A stretch of 8,914 nucleotides of DNA from an uncultured Bacilli bacterium (lineage in GTDB: Bacteria > Bacillota_I > Bacilli_A > RF39 > UBA660): positions 1 to 8,914 of the forward strand of contig CAKPIH010000043.1 of NCBI GenBank assembly GCA_934162325.1, written 5' to 3'. A model generated the notes under the pieces. It saw only the letters and a list, made by a program, of their open reading frames with translations. It had not been told where the DNA came from and searched no databases. Below, piece after piece: positions 1-5,043 of this stretch (positions within the stretch are counted from its first letter, which is position 1; each line of letters starts with the position of its first letter). A program made the position numbers and the translations under genes.

Positions 1-1
1 T

Positions 2-127
2 ACTGATAAATATACTTTATATTTATGGTTTAATGGTAAAGACTTTACTAATCCAGATACTATGCAAAATAAGACATTATCATTTAACTTATATGCTACT
101 GGTAAGAATGCTACATTAAATGGTTAA
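2..127 (+). CDS. 3' end of a probable exported/surface protein gene (partial)
   Basis: An open frame enters the window at position 2 and runs 41 codons to TAA at 125-127. Its residues are rich in Thr, Asn and aromatics, including YTLYLWFNG, NPDTMQN, KTLSFNLYATG and a final ATLNG. The alternation of polar and aromatic residues looks like the last beta strands of a secreted domain. I am reminded of SipW-dependent TasA/camelysin-like proteins and pilin-like surface proteins of Bacilli, but too little is visible to name a family. There is no C-terminal membrane segment or sortase signal, so the protein is not wall-anchored at this end. The stop codon is followed immediately by a terminator hairpin, so this gene ends its own transcription unit. 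That it is coding is fairly sure; its identity is open. Confidence 0.6.
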   Translation, partial: TDKYTLYLWFNGKDFTNPDTMQNKTLSFNLYATGKNATLNG

Positions 128-153
128 AGAAGATACTAGTTTATCTTCTTTTT
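126..153 (+). terminator. Intrinsic terminator after the partial upstream gene
   Basis: AAAGAAGATA (126-135) pairs perfectly with TATCTTCTTT (142-151) around the loop CTAGTT, and a T run covers 149-153. The hairpin starts within the stop codon of the upstream gene. It also forms the left part of the repeat copy at 128-187. Confidence 0.75.
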
Positions 154-187
154 ATTTGGAATTATCTTAGTTAGAAAATATTTTACT
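128..187 (+). repeat. Dispersed intergenic repeat, copy 1
   Basis: This 60-bp sequence recurs at 3720-3779 with 55 of 60 positions identical and no gaps. It contains the terminator hairpin and a well conserved 38-base tail (for example AATTATCTTAGTTAGAAA) that does not code for anything evident. Copy 1 begins on the base right after the TAA of the upstream gene. Both copies lie between a gene end and the promoter of the next gene, in the same orientation. Confidence 0.85.
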
Positions 188-196
188 ATTTAATAA

Positions 197-221
197 CATG
201 AAAATACCTTGGATTTTCATG
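197..221 (+). other. Hairpin with ACCTTGG loop, copy 1
   Basis: CATGAAAAT (197-205) pairs with ATTTTCATG (213-221) around the loop ACCTTGG: a perfect 9-bp stem with no T run after it, so it is not a terminator. The same structure with different stem bases occurs at 3838-3862. Three of the nine pairs differ but remain complementary, and the loop changes at one base only. It could act as RNA or as a DNA inverted repeat. It lies upstream of the predicted fmt promoter, so it should not be in the fmt leader. Confidence 0.65.
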
Positions 222-248
222 AAAGGTAGTATTATTTTAATAATTTTA

Positions 249-277
249 ATGACTTTTTGTTAGAAATTTGGTACAAT
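249..277 (+). promoter_or_regulatory. Promoter of fmt
   Basis: The -35 candidate is ATGACT (249-254), followed after 17 bases by the -10 TACAAT (272-277). TG sits at 269-270, giving an extended -10. The expected transcription start is near 284, which is also the first base of the Shine-Dalgarno sequence GGTGAT (284-289). Confidence 0.55.
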
Positions 278-293
278 AATATTGGTGATATAT

Positions 294-1229
294 ATGAAAA
301 ATATTAAAGTAGTATTTATGGGTACTCCATCATTTGCAGTACCTATACTTGAATCATTAATAGAAAAGACTAATGTAGTTATGGTGGTATCACAACCTGA
401 TAGAGAAAAAGATAGAAAGGGTAATATTATATATTCTCCATGTAAGGAATTAGCATTAAAAAATAATATTGAAGTATTTCAACCTATTAAGATTAAGGAA
501 GAATATCAAAAAGTATTAGATGCTAAACCTGATATTATAGTAACTGCGGCTTATGGACAAATTATACCTAGTGTTATTCTTGATTATCCTAAATATGGAT
601 GTATTAATGTACATGGCTCTTTACTTCCTAAATTAAGAGGAGGAGCGCCTGTACATCACGCTATAATTAATGGAGATAAAGTAGCAGGAGTTACTATTAT
701 GTATATGGATAAGAAGATGGATGCTGGTGATATTATTAGTCAAAAGAGTACTTCTATTCATGAAGATACTACATTAGATGAACTTTATAGTAGATTATCA
801 TATTTAGGTAGAGATTTATTAATGGAAACTCTTCCTAGTATTATAGATGGTACTAATAATAGAGTTAAACAAAATGAAGAGGAAGTAACATTTGGTTATA
901 ATATTACTAAAGAAGAAGAAAAAATTAATTTTAATGATAATATTGATAATATTCATAATAAAATTAGAGGATTATCTAGTATACCTGGAGCTTATGCTAT
1001 TATTAATAATAAAAGAATGAAAATATATAAATCAGAAAAAACTAATATTAAATCTAATAAAGAACCTGGTACGATAGTAGATATAAATAGTGATGGAATA
1101 TATGTTACTACTTTGGATTATGTTATAAAATTAATTGATATTAAATTAGAGGGTAAGAAAAGATGCTTAGTAAAAGATTTTATTAATGGTATCAAAAAAG
1201 AAGAATATATTGGTGAGGTATTTGAATAA
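294..1229 (+). CDS. fmt: Methionyl-tRNA formyltransferase
   Basis: This cytoplasmic enzyme transfers a formyl group from 10-formyl-tetrahydrofolate to the amino group of Met-tRNA(fMet) for translation initiation. The 311 residues match the usual length. The N-terminal formyltransferase domain opens with VVFMGTPSFAVP (6-17), then SQPDREKDRKG (33-43) and AAYGQIIP (85-92). The catalytic triad is visible: Asn105 and His107 in NVHGSLLP, and Asp143 in MDAGDII, at the spacing of the E. coli enzyme (106, 108, 144). The rest is the C-terminal tRNA-contacting domain. I place the start at ATG 294 because GGTGAT lies at 284-289. In-frame TTG (282) and GTG (285) further upstream overlap that site and are less likely. 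The usual partners def and priA are absent; the gene has its own promoter and overlaps the next gene by one base. Confidence 0.95.
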   Translation: MKNIKVVFMGTPSFAVPILESLIEKTNVVMVVSQPDREKDRKGNIIYSPCKELALKNNIEVFQPIKIKEEYQKVLDAKPDIIVTAAYGQIIPSVILDYPKYGCINVHGSLLPKLRGGAPVHHAIINGDKVAGVTIMYMDKKMDAGDIISQKSTSIHEDTTLDELYSRLSYLGRDLLMETLPSIIDGTNNRVKQNEEEVTFGYNITKEEEKINFNDNIDNIHNKIRGLSSIPGAYAIINNKRMKIYKSEKTNIKSNKEPGTIVDINSDGIYVTTLDYVIKLIDIKLEGKKRCLVKDFINGIKKEEYIGEVFE

Positions 1230-1900
1230 TGGAAGATAATAAAAAAGAAGAAAAAAAGAAACTTAATATTAAAGAGAGATGGAAAGATAAAAGAGAAAGA
1301 GCTAAAATAGAACTTATGTTATATGGTATATTCTTTCTAGCTATTATTATATTTGCTCGTATATCAAGTAGTTTTAGTGATAGTAATATTCCTAAAGATA
1401 ACGATATAAAATCTTTTATTAATGATATTACAGATAATTATCAATATGATATAGATATTACTATAGATAATAATAATTATAAATATTATGGTAGTAAATT
1501 AGGTCATAATATGGATATTACTAGAGTAGTAGATAATAAAGAAGATTATTTTTATCAAATGAATGATAAATATTATATATTAGATACTAAAGGTAATTAT
1601 ATATTAACTAATGATAGTGATATATTTCCTTATATTGAATATAGATACTTAGATATTAATAATATTAAGGAATATATTAAACTTGCTACTTATAATGATA
1701 ATATATATAGTATTAAAGTATCTGATATAGTATTAAATAGTAATAGTAGTGATGTTATTACTATTAAAGTAGATGAAGATAATAAAAATATTATAATTGA
1801 TTATACTAATTTGTTTAAAATAGATAATGATAATTTAACTAAAGAAGAAGTTAGTATTAAGTATTCTAATATTAATAATATTAATAGTTTGGAAAAATAA
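1229..1900 (+). CDS. Membrane-anchored extracellular protein of unknown function
   Basis: I do not recognise this family. The 223-residue product starts with a very basic, charged cytoplasmic stretch (1-26, Lys/Glu/Arg-rich). One transmembrane segment follows at about 27-46 (FFLAIIIFARIS), then about 175 residues that should lie outside the cell because positive charge is on the N-terminal side. The outer part is dominated by Asn, Asp, Ile and Tyr, with no cysteine and no enzymatic motif. Its ATG overlaps the fmt stop (TAATG), and GAGG (1215-1218) inside fmt is the likely ribosome binding site, so the two are co-transcribed and perhaps translationally coupled. Base composition is even lower in G+C than in the neighbours, with AAT/ATT codon runs near the 3' end. 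The frame is well supported; function is unknown. Confidence 0.8.
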   Translation: MEDNKKEEKKKLNIKERWKDKRERAKIELMLYGIFFLAIIIFARISSSFSDSNIPKDNDIKSFINDITDNYQYDIDITIDNNNYKYYGSKLGHNMDITRVVDNKEDYFYQMNDKYYILDTKGNYILTNDSDIFPYIEYRYLDINNIKEYIKLATYNDNIYSIKVSDIVLNSNSSDVITIKVDEDNKNIIIDYTNLFKIDNDNLTKEEVSIKYSNINNINSLEK

Positions 1901-1916
1901 TATGTATTTTTCCAAA
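1888..1916 (+). terminator. Hairpin across the end of the fmt operon, possible terminator
   Basis: TTTGGAAAAATA (1888-1899) pairs perfectly with TATTTTTCCAAA (1905-1916) around a 5-base loop. The stem contains the stop codon of the preceding gene. There are five T in the right arm, but an A run rather than a T run follows, so it is an atypical terminator. It could instead protect the mRNA 3' end. Confidence 0.4.
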
Positions 1917-1993
1917 AAAGGTACAATAATTATTAATATAAACTCTAAAAAAGGTACAATATTGAATAAAAAATAATGTAAAAAAGGTACAAA
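1914..1993 (+). repeat. Three AAAAAAGGTACAA elements at exact 33-bp period
   Basis: AAAAAAGGTACAA begins at 1914, 1947 and 1980. Copies 1 and 2 continue with T, copy 3 with A. The starts are exactly 33 bp apart, close to three helical turns, so all copies face roughly the same side of the DNA. The sequences between them are not conserved. They lie between the fmt operon and the ATPase promoter, which suggests binding sites for a regulator of the ATPase. Each contains a -10-like TACAAT/TACAAA, but no matching -35 is seen. Confidence 0.7.
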
Positions 1994-1996
1994 GTA

Positions 1997-2023
1997 TTGT
2001 AATAATTATAATTTTGTGATAAT
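1997..2023 (+). promoter_or_regulatory. Promoter of the ATPase gene
   Basis: An extended -10, TG-T-GATAAT (2015-2023), lies 15 bases after a weak -35 TTGTAA (1997-2002). A perfect TATAAT at 2007-2012 is an alternative but has no -35. The Shine-Dalgarno sequence AGGTGAT (2032-2038) follows closely. Confidence 0.45.
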
Positions 2024-2044
2024 ATTAAATTAGGTGATTAAGGT

Positions 2045-3355
2045 ATGAAAAGAAAAATGTATGATGAATTAGTTAAATGGAAAAACAATACAGATAATAT
2101 CAAACCATTAATGATATTAGGAGTAAGGCAGTGTGGAAAGACATATATAATTAATGAATTTTGTCAAAAAGAATTTGATAATTATGTTTATGTTAATTTG
2201 TTTGATAATAATGAAGTTGTAGATTTATATAATTCTAATTTAAATTCTGATGAGAAATATAATAGATTAAAATTACTTCTTGATTTTGATATTGATAAAG
2301 AAAATGTTTGCCTTTTTATCGATGAAATACAACAATGTGAAGCATTAATTTCGGAGTTAAAATATTTTTGTGAAAAACATAATAATGTTAGAATAATATG
2401 TGCAGGTTCTTTACTTGGAGTAAAACTAAAAAGAGCAAAGACTTCTTTCCCTGTTGGAAAGGTAAAAATGTTAACTATGTATCCAATGAACTTTGAAGAG
2501 TTTTTATGGGCAATGAATCAAGAATTACTTATTGATACTATTAAGGATTGTTATTTAAATAATAAACAAATATCCTCTCCAGTACATGAAAAAGCTTTAA
2601 CACTATATAGAATATATTTATTTACTGGCGGTATGCCAGAGAGTGTAAAGAATATGGTTAGTATTAAAGGAGATTATATTAAGTATGATAGTTCTATACT
2701 TGAAGATATTTTAACTTCATATTTTAATGACATGAGTAAATATGTTACTAGTGAAAGTGAAGTTTTAAAGATAAGAAGAGTATATAACTCTTTACCTTCA
2801 CAATTATCTAATGTATCAAATAAATTTCAATATTCGAAGATAGAAAAAAAAGGTAAGGCAAGAGATTATGATACTTCTATTGACTGGTTACTTGCTAGTA
2901 ATATGGTGCTATCTTGTAAGTGTGTTAAATTGCCAGAAATACCACTAGAGGGATTTGTGGATAATGATATTTTTAAATTATATTTAAGTGATGTTGGTAT
3001 TCTAAATAGTATTTTAAAGATCAGTATATCTGATATATTAAATGATAATATATCTTTATATAAAGGAGTTATTGTAGAAAACTATGTTGCTAATGAATTA
3101 GTAAGTAATGGACATAATTTATACTATTATAGAAATAGTAATAATACTAATGAAATAGATTTTCTATTATATAATGAAGATGGTATTATACCTATAGAAA
3201 TAAAGGCAAGTAATAATACTAAGTCAAAAAGTTTAGGCAATTATATAGAACAATTCAATCCTAAGTATTCCATAAGGATTAGTACTAAAGATTTTGGATA
3301 TGATCCTAAAAATAAAATAAAATCAATACCATTATATGCAACATTCTTGTTATAG
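2045..3355 (+). CDS. AAA-type ATP-binding protein (AAA_14/DUF4143 family)
   Basis: The 436-residue protein has the full architecture of a large, poorly understood prokaryotic ATPase family. An N-terminal P-loop domain has Walker A GVRQCGKT (26-33), Walker B VCLFIDE (88-94) and a sensor-like CAGS (119-122). FTGGMPE (193-199) marks the middle region. The C-terminal DUF4143 part includes KGVIVENYVANEL (340-352). Near the end, Glu370, Asp372 (NEIDF), then Glu385 and Lys387 (PIEIKA) form a PD-(D/E)XK-like nuclease-fold signature; whether it cuts DNA is not known. Members often occur singly and in variable genome regions, and a defence or mobile-element role has been suspected rather than shown. 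AGGTGAT six bases before the ATG fixes the start. It follows three phased repeats and precedes a lone antitoxin gene that has its own promoter. No frameshift or missing motif is apparent. Confidence 0.88.
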   Translation: MKRKMYDELVKWKNNTDNIKPLMILGVRQCGKTYIINEFCQKEFDNYVYVNLFDNNEVVDLYNSNLNSDEKYNRLKLLLDFDIDKENVCLFIDEIQQCEALISELKYFCEKHNNVRIICAGSLLGVKLKRAKTSFPVGKVKMLTMYPMNFEEFLWAMNQELLIDTIKDCYLNNKQISSPVHEKALTLYRIYLFTGGMPESVKNMVSIKGDYIKYDSSILEDILTSYFNDMSKYVTSESEVLKIRRVYNSLPSQLSNVSNKFQYSKIEKKGKARDYDTSIDWLLASNMVLSCKCVKLPEIPLEGFVDNDIFKLYLSDVGILNSILKISISDILNDNISLYKGVIVENYVANELVSNGHNLYYYRNSNNTNEIDFLLYNEDGIIPIEIKASNNTKSKSLGNYIEQFNPKYSIRISTKDFGYDPKNKIKSIPLYATFLL

Positions 3356-3401
3356 TATAAATATTTATATTTTAACAATATATTAAAAAACATATTGTAA
3401 T
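3356..3401 (+). promoter_or_regulatory. Promoter and possible operator of the antitoxin gene
   Basis: The -35 TTAACA (3372-3377) and -10 TGTAAT (3396-3401) are 18 bases apart. Two symmetric sequences overlap them. One is a perfect 14-bp palindrome TATAAATATTTATA (3356-3369), directly after the ATPase stop. The other is an inverted repeat ACAATAT / ATATTGT (3375-3381, 3392-3398) spanning the promoter spacer. Phd/YefM proteins repress their own promoters through palindromic sites, so these are candidate operators. AT-rich DNA produces such palindromes easily. Confidence 0.45.
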
Positions 3402-3419
3402 GTATACGAGGTGATTCAA

Positions 3420-3677
3420 ATGAATACTATCAATATAACTAATGCAAGACAAAATTTATTTCAACTTGTTGCAGATGTAAACGTTGGTTTTAACCCTATT
3501 ACAATAGTTAATAATAAAGGTAAAAATGCTGTTTTAATATCTGAAGATGAGTGGAAAAGTATAGAAGAAACTTTATATTTATCAAGTATTCCTGAATTAG
3601 TAGAGGATATAAATAATATTAGAAAAAATGAAAATTGGGATGATGCTAAGGAGTTTAATCCAGATGAAGAATGGTAA
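3420..3677 (+). CDS. Solitary Phd/YefM-family antitoxin
   Basis: The 85-residue acidic protein has the N-terminal Phd/YefM DNA-binding fold signature: NITNARQNLFQLV (5-17), then PITIVNNKGKNAVLISEDEW (26-45). A C-terminal tail (SSIPELVEDI and an Asp/Glu/Trp-rich end) would bind a RelE/YoeB-type toxin in a normal pair. Such antitoxins neutralise an mRNA-cleaving toxin and repress their own operon. Here no toxin reading frame follows: the next 271 bases to murG are non-coding and show no obvious toxin remnant. The ATPase gene before it ends 64 bases upstream. I chose ATG 3420 because GAGGTGA (3408-3414) lies five bases before it; GTG 3411 is inside that site. It may be a relic, an antidote to a toxin elsewhere, or an independent regulator. 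Confidence 0.85.
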   Translation: MNTINITNARQNLFQLVADVNVGFNPITIVNNKGKNAVLISEDEWKSIEETLYLSSIPELVEDINNIRKNENWDDAKEFNPDEEW

Positions 3678-3719
3678 ATAATATATAATTAAGTTTTTTT
3701 ATATGATATGACAAATTAT

Positions 3720-3745
3720 AGAAGATACTAGTTATTCTTCTTTTT
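3720..3745 (+). terminator. Terminator after the antitoxin gene (in repeat copy 2)
   Basis: AGAAGA (3720-3725) pairs with TCTTCT (3736-3741), with TA/TA pairing inside and one bulged T, followed by a T run to 3745. It is weaker than its counterpart at 126-153 because two bases are changed in the right arm. It starts 43 bases after the antitoxin stop. Confidence 0.55.
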
Positions 3746-3779
3746 ATTTGTAATTATCTTAGTTAGAAAGTATTTCACT
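3720..3779 (+). repeat. Dispersed intergenic repeat, copy 2
   Basis: Ungapped match to 128-187: 55 of 60 bases identical, the differences being at repeat positions 15, 16, 32, 51 and 57. It has the same orientation and the same order of elements: terminator hairpin, conserved tail, then a hairpin with an ACCTWGG loop. In this copy about 58 extra bases with a further stem-loop lie between tail and hairpin, where copy 1 has 9. Confidence 0.85.
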
Positions 3780-3784
3780 GTGAA

Positions 3785-3790
3785 TATAAT
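3785..3790 (+). promoter_or_regulatory. Candidate -10 box of a small RNA
   Basis: A perfect TATAAT stands directly after the repeat tail. The -35 is poor (TTAGAA at 3763-3768, 16 bases before it). A start near 3797 would begin a transcript made up of the following stem-loops. Confidence 0.3.
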
Positions 3791-3837
3791 ATCTTATAAC
3801 TATTTACTTATAGACTATGATAATAGGCTATAAGTAA

Positions 3838-3862
3838 TATGAAATGACCTAGGCATTTCATA
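3838..3862 (+). other. Hairpin with ACCTAGG loop, copy 2
   Basis: TATGAAATG (3838-3846) pairs with CATTTCATA (3854-3862) around ACCTAGG. Compared with 197-221, the closing pair is T-A instead of C-G, and the two innermost pairs are T-A and G-C instead of A-T and T-A. All nine pairs stay intact in both copies, which argues for selection on the fold. Confidence 0.65.
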
Positions 3863-3873
3863 ATATAAAAAAT

Positions 3874-3912
3874 AAAAAAGCATATATTTTAATATAAATA
3901 TATCTTTTTTTT
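3874..3912 (+). terminator. Terminator upstream of murG
   Basis: AAAAAAG (3874-3880) pairs with CTTTTTT (3904-3910), and ATATATTT (3882-3889) with AAATATAT (3896-3903). This is a 15-bp stem with one bulged C and a 6-base loop, and eight T run from 3905 to 3912. It would isolate murG from upstream transcription, or end the putative small RNA. Confidence 0.6.
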
Positions 3913-3920
3913 AATTATTT

Positions 3921-3929
3921 TGATATAAT
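3921..3929 (+). promoter_or_regulatory. Promoter of the murG-murB-ftsQ operon
   Basis: TGATATAAT is a perfect extended -10 (TG at 3921-3922, TATAAT at 3924-3929). No good -35 is visible 17 bases upstream (TATCTT). The Shine-Dalgarno AGGAG begins at 3935, at or next to the expected transcription start. Confidence 0.6.
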
Positions 3930-3948
3930 GAAGTAGGAGAGTGATATA

Positions 3949-5043
3949 GTGAGAGTAATAATATCTGCTGGAGGAACAGGAGGACATATATATCCTGCTT
4001 TAGCTATAATTAATAAAATAAAAGAAGAAGAACCAGATAGTGAAATATTATATATAGGAACTACTGATAGAATGGAAAAAGATTTAATACCTAGTTTAGG
4101 TTATAAATATGAAGCATTAGAAGTAAAAGGATTAAAAAGAAAATTAACTTTAGATAATATTAAAACAGTTACTTGTTTTATATCCGCTATTAAAAGGGCT
4201 AAAGAAATAATAAAAGATTTTGATCCAGATATCGTAATAGGGTGTGGTGGTTATGTAACTGCTCCTGTTATATATGCTGCTAAAAAGTTAGGTAAAAGAA
4301 CATTTATCCATGAACAAAATAGTGTCGTAGGACTGGCTAATAAATTCTTATCTAGATATACAGATAAGGTAGGAGTATCTTTTGAAAGTACTATTAAAGA
4401 TTTTCCTAAAGATAAAGCTATACTTACTGGTAACCCTTGTAGTGAGAAAGCTCTTAGTATTAAGGCTACTACTAAAGATAAATTAGGAGTAGATAAAGAT
4501 AAAAAACTAGTATTAATAGTAATGGGTTCACTTGGTAGTAGAAGTGTTAATGATCGAATATTTAGTTTTGTAGATAAATTTAGAAATAAAAACTATAGTG
4601 TAATAATAGTTACTGGTAATAGTTATTATGAAAGAGTAAAAGAAAGAAGAGTACCAGATAATGTTAAAGTAGTACCATTTATTTATGAAATGCCTTCAGT
4701 TATGAAGATTACAGATTTAATGGTAACAAGAGCAGGAGCCTCTACTATGAGCGAAATAACAGCTTTAGGAGTACCCGCTATATTTATACCAAGTCCATAT
4801 GTAGCTAATAACCATCAATATAAAAATGCTAAAGATTTAGTAGATCAAAATGCTGGTATTATGTTAGAAGAAAAAGATATGACTGATAGAAGTTTAATAG
4901 AATTAATAGATAAGACATTAAATGATAAAGATAAGATTAAAGATATTAAAGATAATTTAAAGAAGATTGGTATTAAAGATAGTAGTACAAGAATATATAA
5001 TATTTTAAAGGATTTGATTATAAATGATAGAAAATTTTATTAA
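3949..5043 (+). CDS. murG: UDP-GlcNAc:lipid I N-acetylglucosaminyltransferase MurG
   Basis: MurG works on the inner face of the membrane and adds GlcNAc to lipid I, making lipid II, the peptidoglycan building block. The 364 residues are of normal length and show both Rossmann domains of this GT-B enzyme. These include GGTGGHIYPA (8-17), GCGGYVTAPV (98-107), FIHEQNSVVGLANK (119-132), GNP (161-163), the nucleotide-sugar part RAGASTMSEI (261-270) and NNHQYKNA (287-294). The second glycine loop reads MGSLGS (192-197) rather than the more common GGSQGA. The start is GTG 3949, placed by AGGAG at 3935-3939 and by the glycine loop beginning six residues in. The gene leads the operon and overlaps murB by 20 bases. 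Confidence 0.96.
   Translation: MRVIISAGGTGGHIYPALAIINKIKEEEPDSEILYIGTTDRMEKDLIPSLGYKYEALEVKGLKRKLTLDNIKTVTCFISAIKRAKEIIKDFDPDIVIGCGGYVTAPVIYAAKKLGKRTFIHEQNSVVGLANKFLSRYTDKVGVSFESTIKDFPKDKAILTGNPCSEKALSIKATTKDKLGVDKDKKLVLIVMGSLGSRSVNDRIFSFVDKFRNKNYSVIIVTGNSYYERVKERRVPDNVKVVPFIYEMPSVMKITDLMVTRAGASTMSEITALGVPAIFIPSPYVANNHQYKNAKDLVDQNAGIMLEEKDMTDRSLIELIDKTLNDKDKIKDIKDNLKKIGIKDSSTRIYNILKDLIINDRKFY

Larger units (their letters stand above)
3797..3912 (+). ncRNA. Possible small structured RNA upstream of murG
   Basis: Three hairpins follow a TATAAT box in close order. The first is 3804-3837: TTACTTATAG pairs with CTATAAGTAA, then an A/G mismatch, then CTAT/ATAG around GATA, making 14 pairs in all. 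The second, 3838-3862, starts on the very next base, so the two could stack. The third is the terminator at 3874-3912. No reading frame with a ribosome binding site fits the region. The predicted murG promoter lies downstream of all three, so this is not the murG leader. The class is not one I recognise: no SRP, 6S, tmRNA or T-box hallmark is present. Boundaries are inferred. Confidence 0.35.

Noticed and set aside
204..228. Alternative pairing TACCTT (205-210) with AAGGTA (223-228), suggesting a switch like a riboswitch
   Set aside because: The partner sequence is not kept in the second copy at 3838-3862, and the region lies upstream of the predicted fmt promoter.
188..248. T-box or other known leader element before fmt
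   Set aside because: No T-box core sequence (AGGGTGG type) or other riboswitch hallmark is seen, and the promoter lies downstream of the hairpin.
282..293. Upstream TTG (282) and GTG (285) as starts of fmt
   Set aside because: They lie in the Shine-Dalgarno sequence GGTGAT (284-289) and at the expected transcription start. ATG 294 gives the normal N-terminus just before the VVFMGTP motif.
3411..3419. GTG 3411 as start of the antitoxin gene
   Set aside because: It is part of the ribosome binding site GAGGTGA; ATG 3420 is correctly spaced.
3683..3704. Extra terminator directly after the antitoxin gene (ATATAA / TTATAT around a T run)
   Set aside because: The stem is only six A-T pairs and the T run lies in the loop rather than after it; chance is likely in such DNA.
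3678..3948. Remnant of a RelE/YoeB toxin gene after the antitoxin
   Set aside because: I found no reading frame with toxin-like residues in either strand; the space is taken by the repeat, hairpins and the murG promoter.
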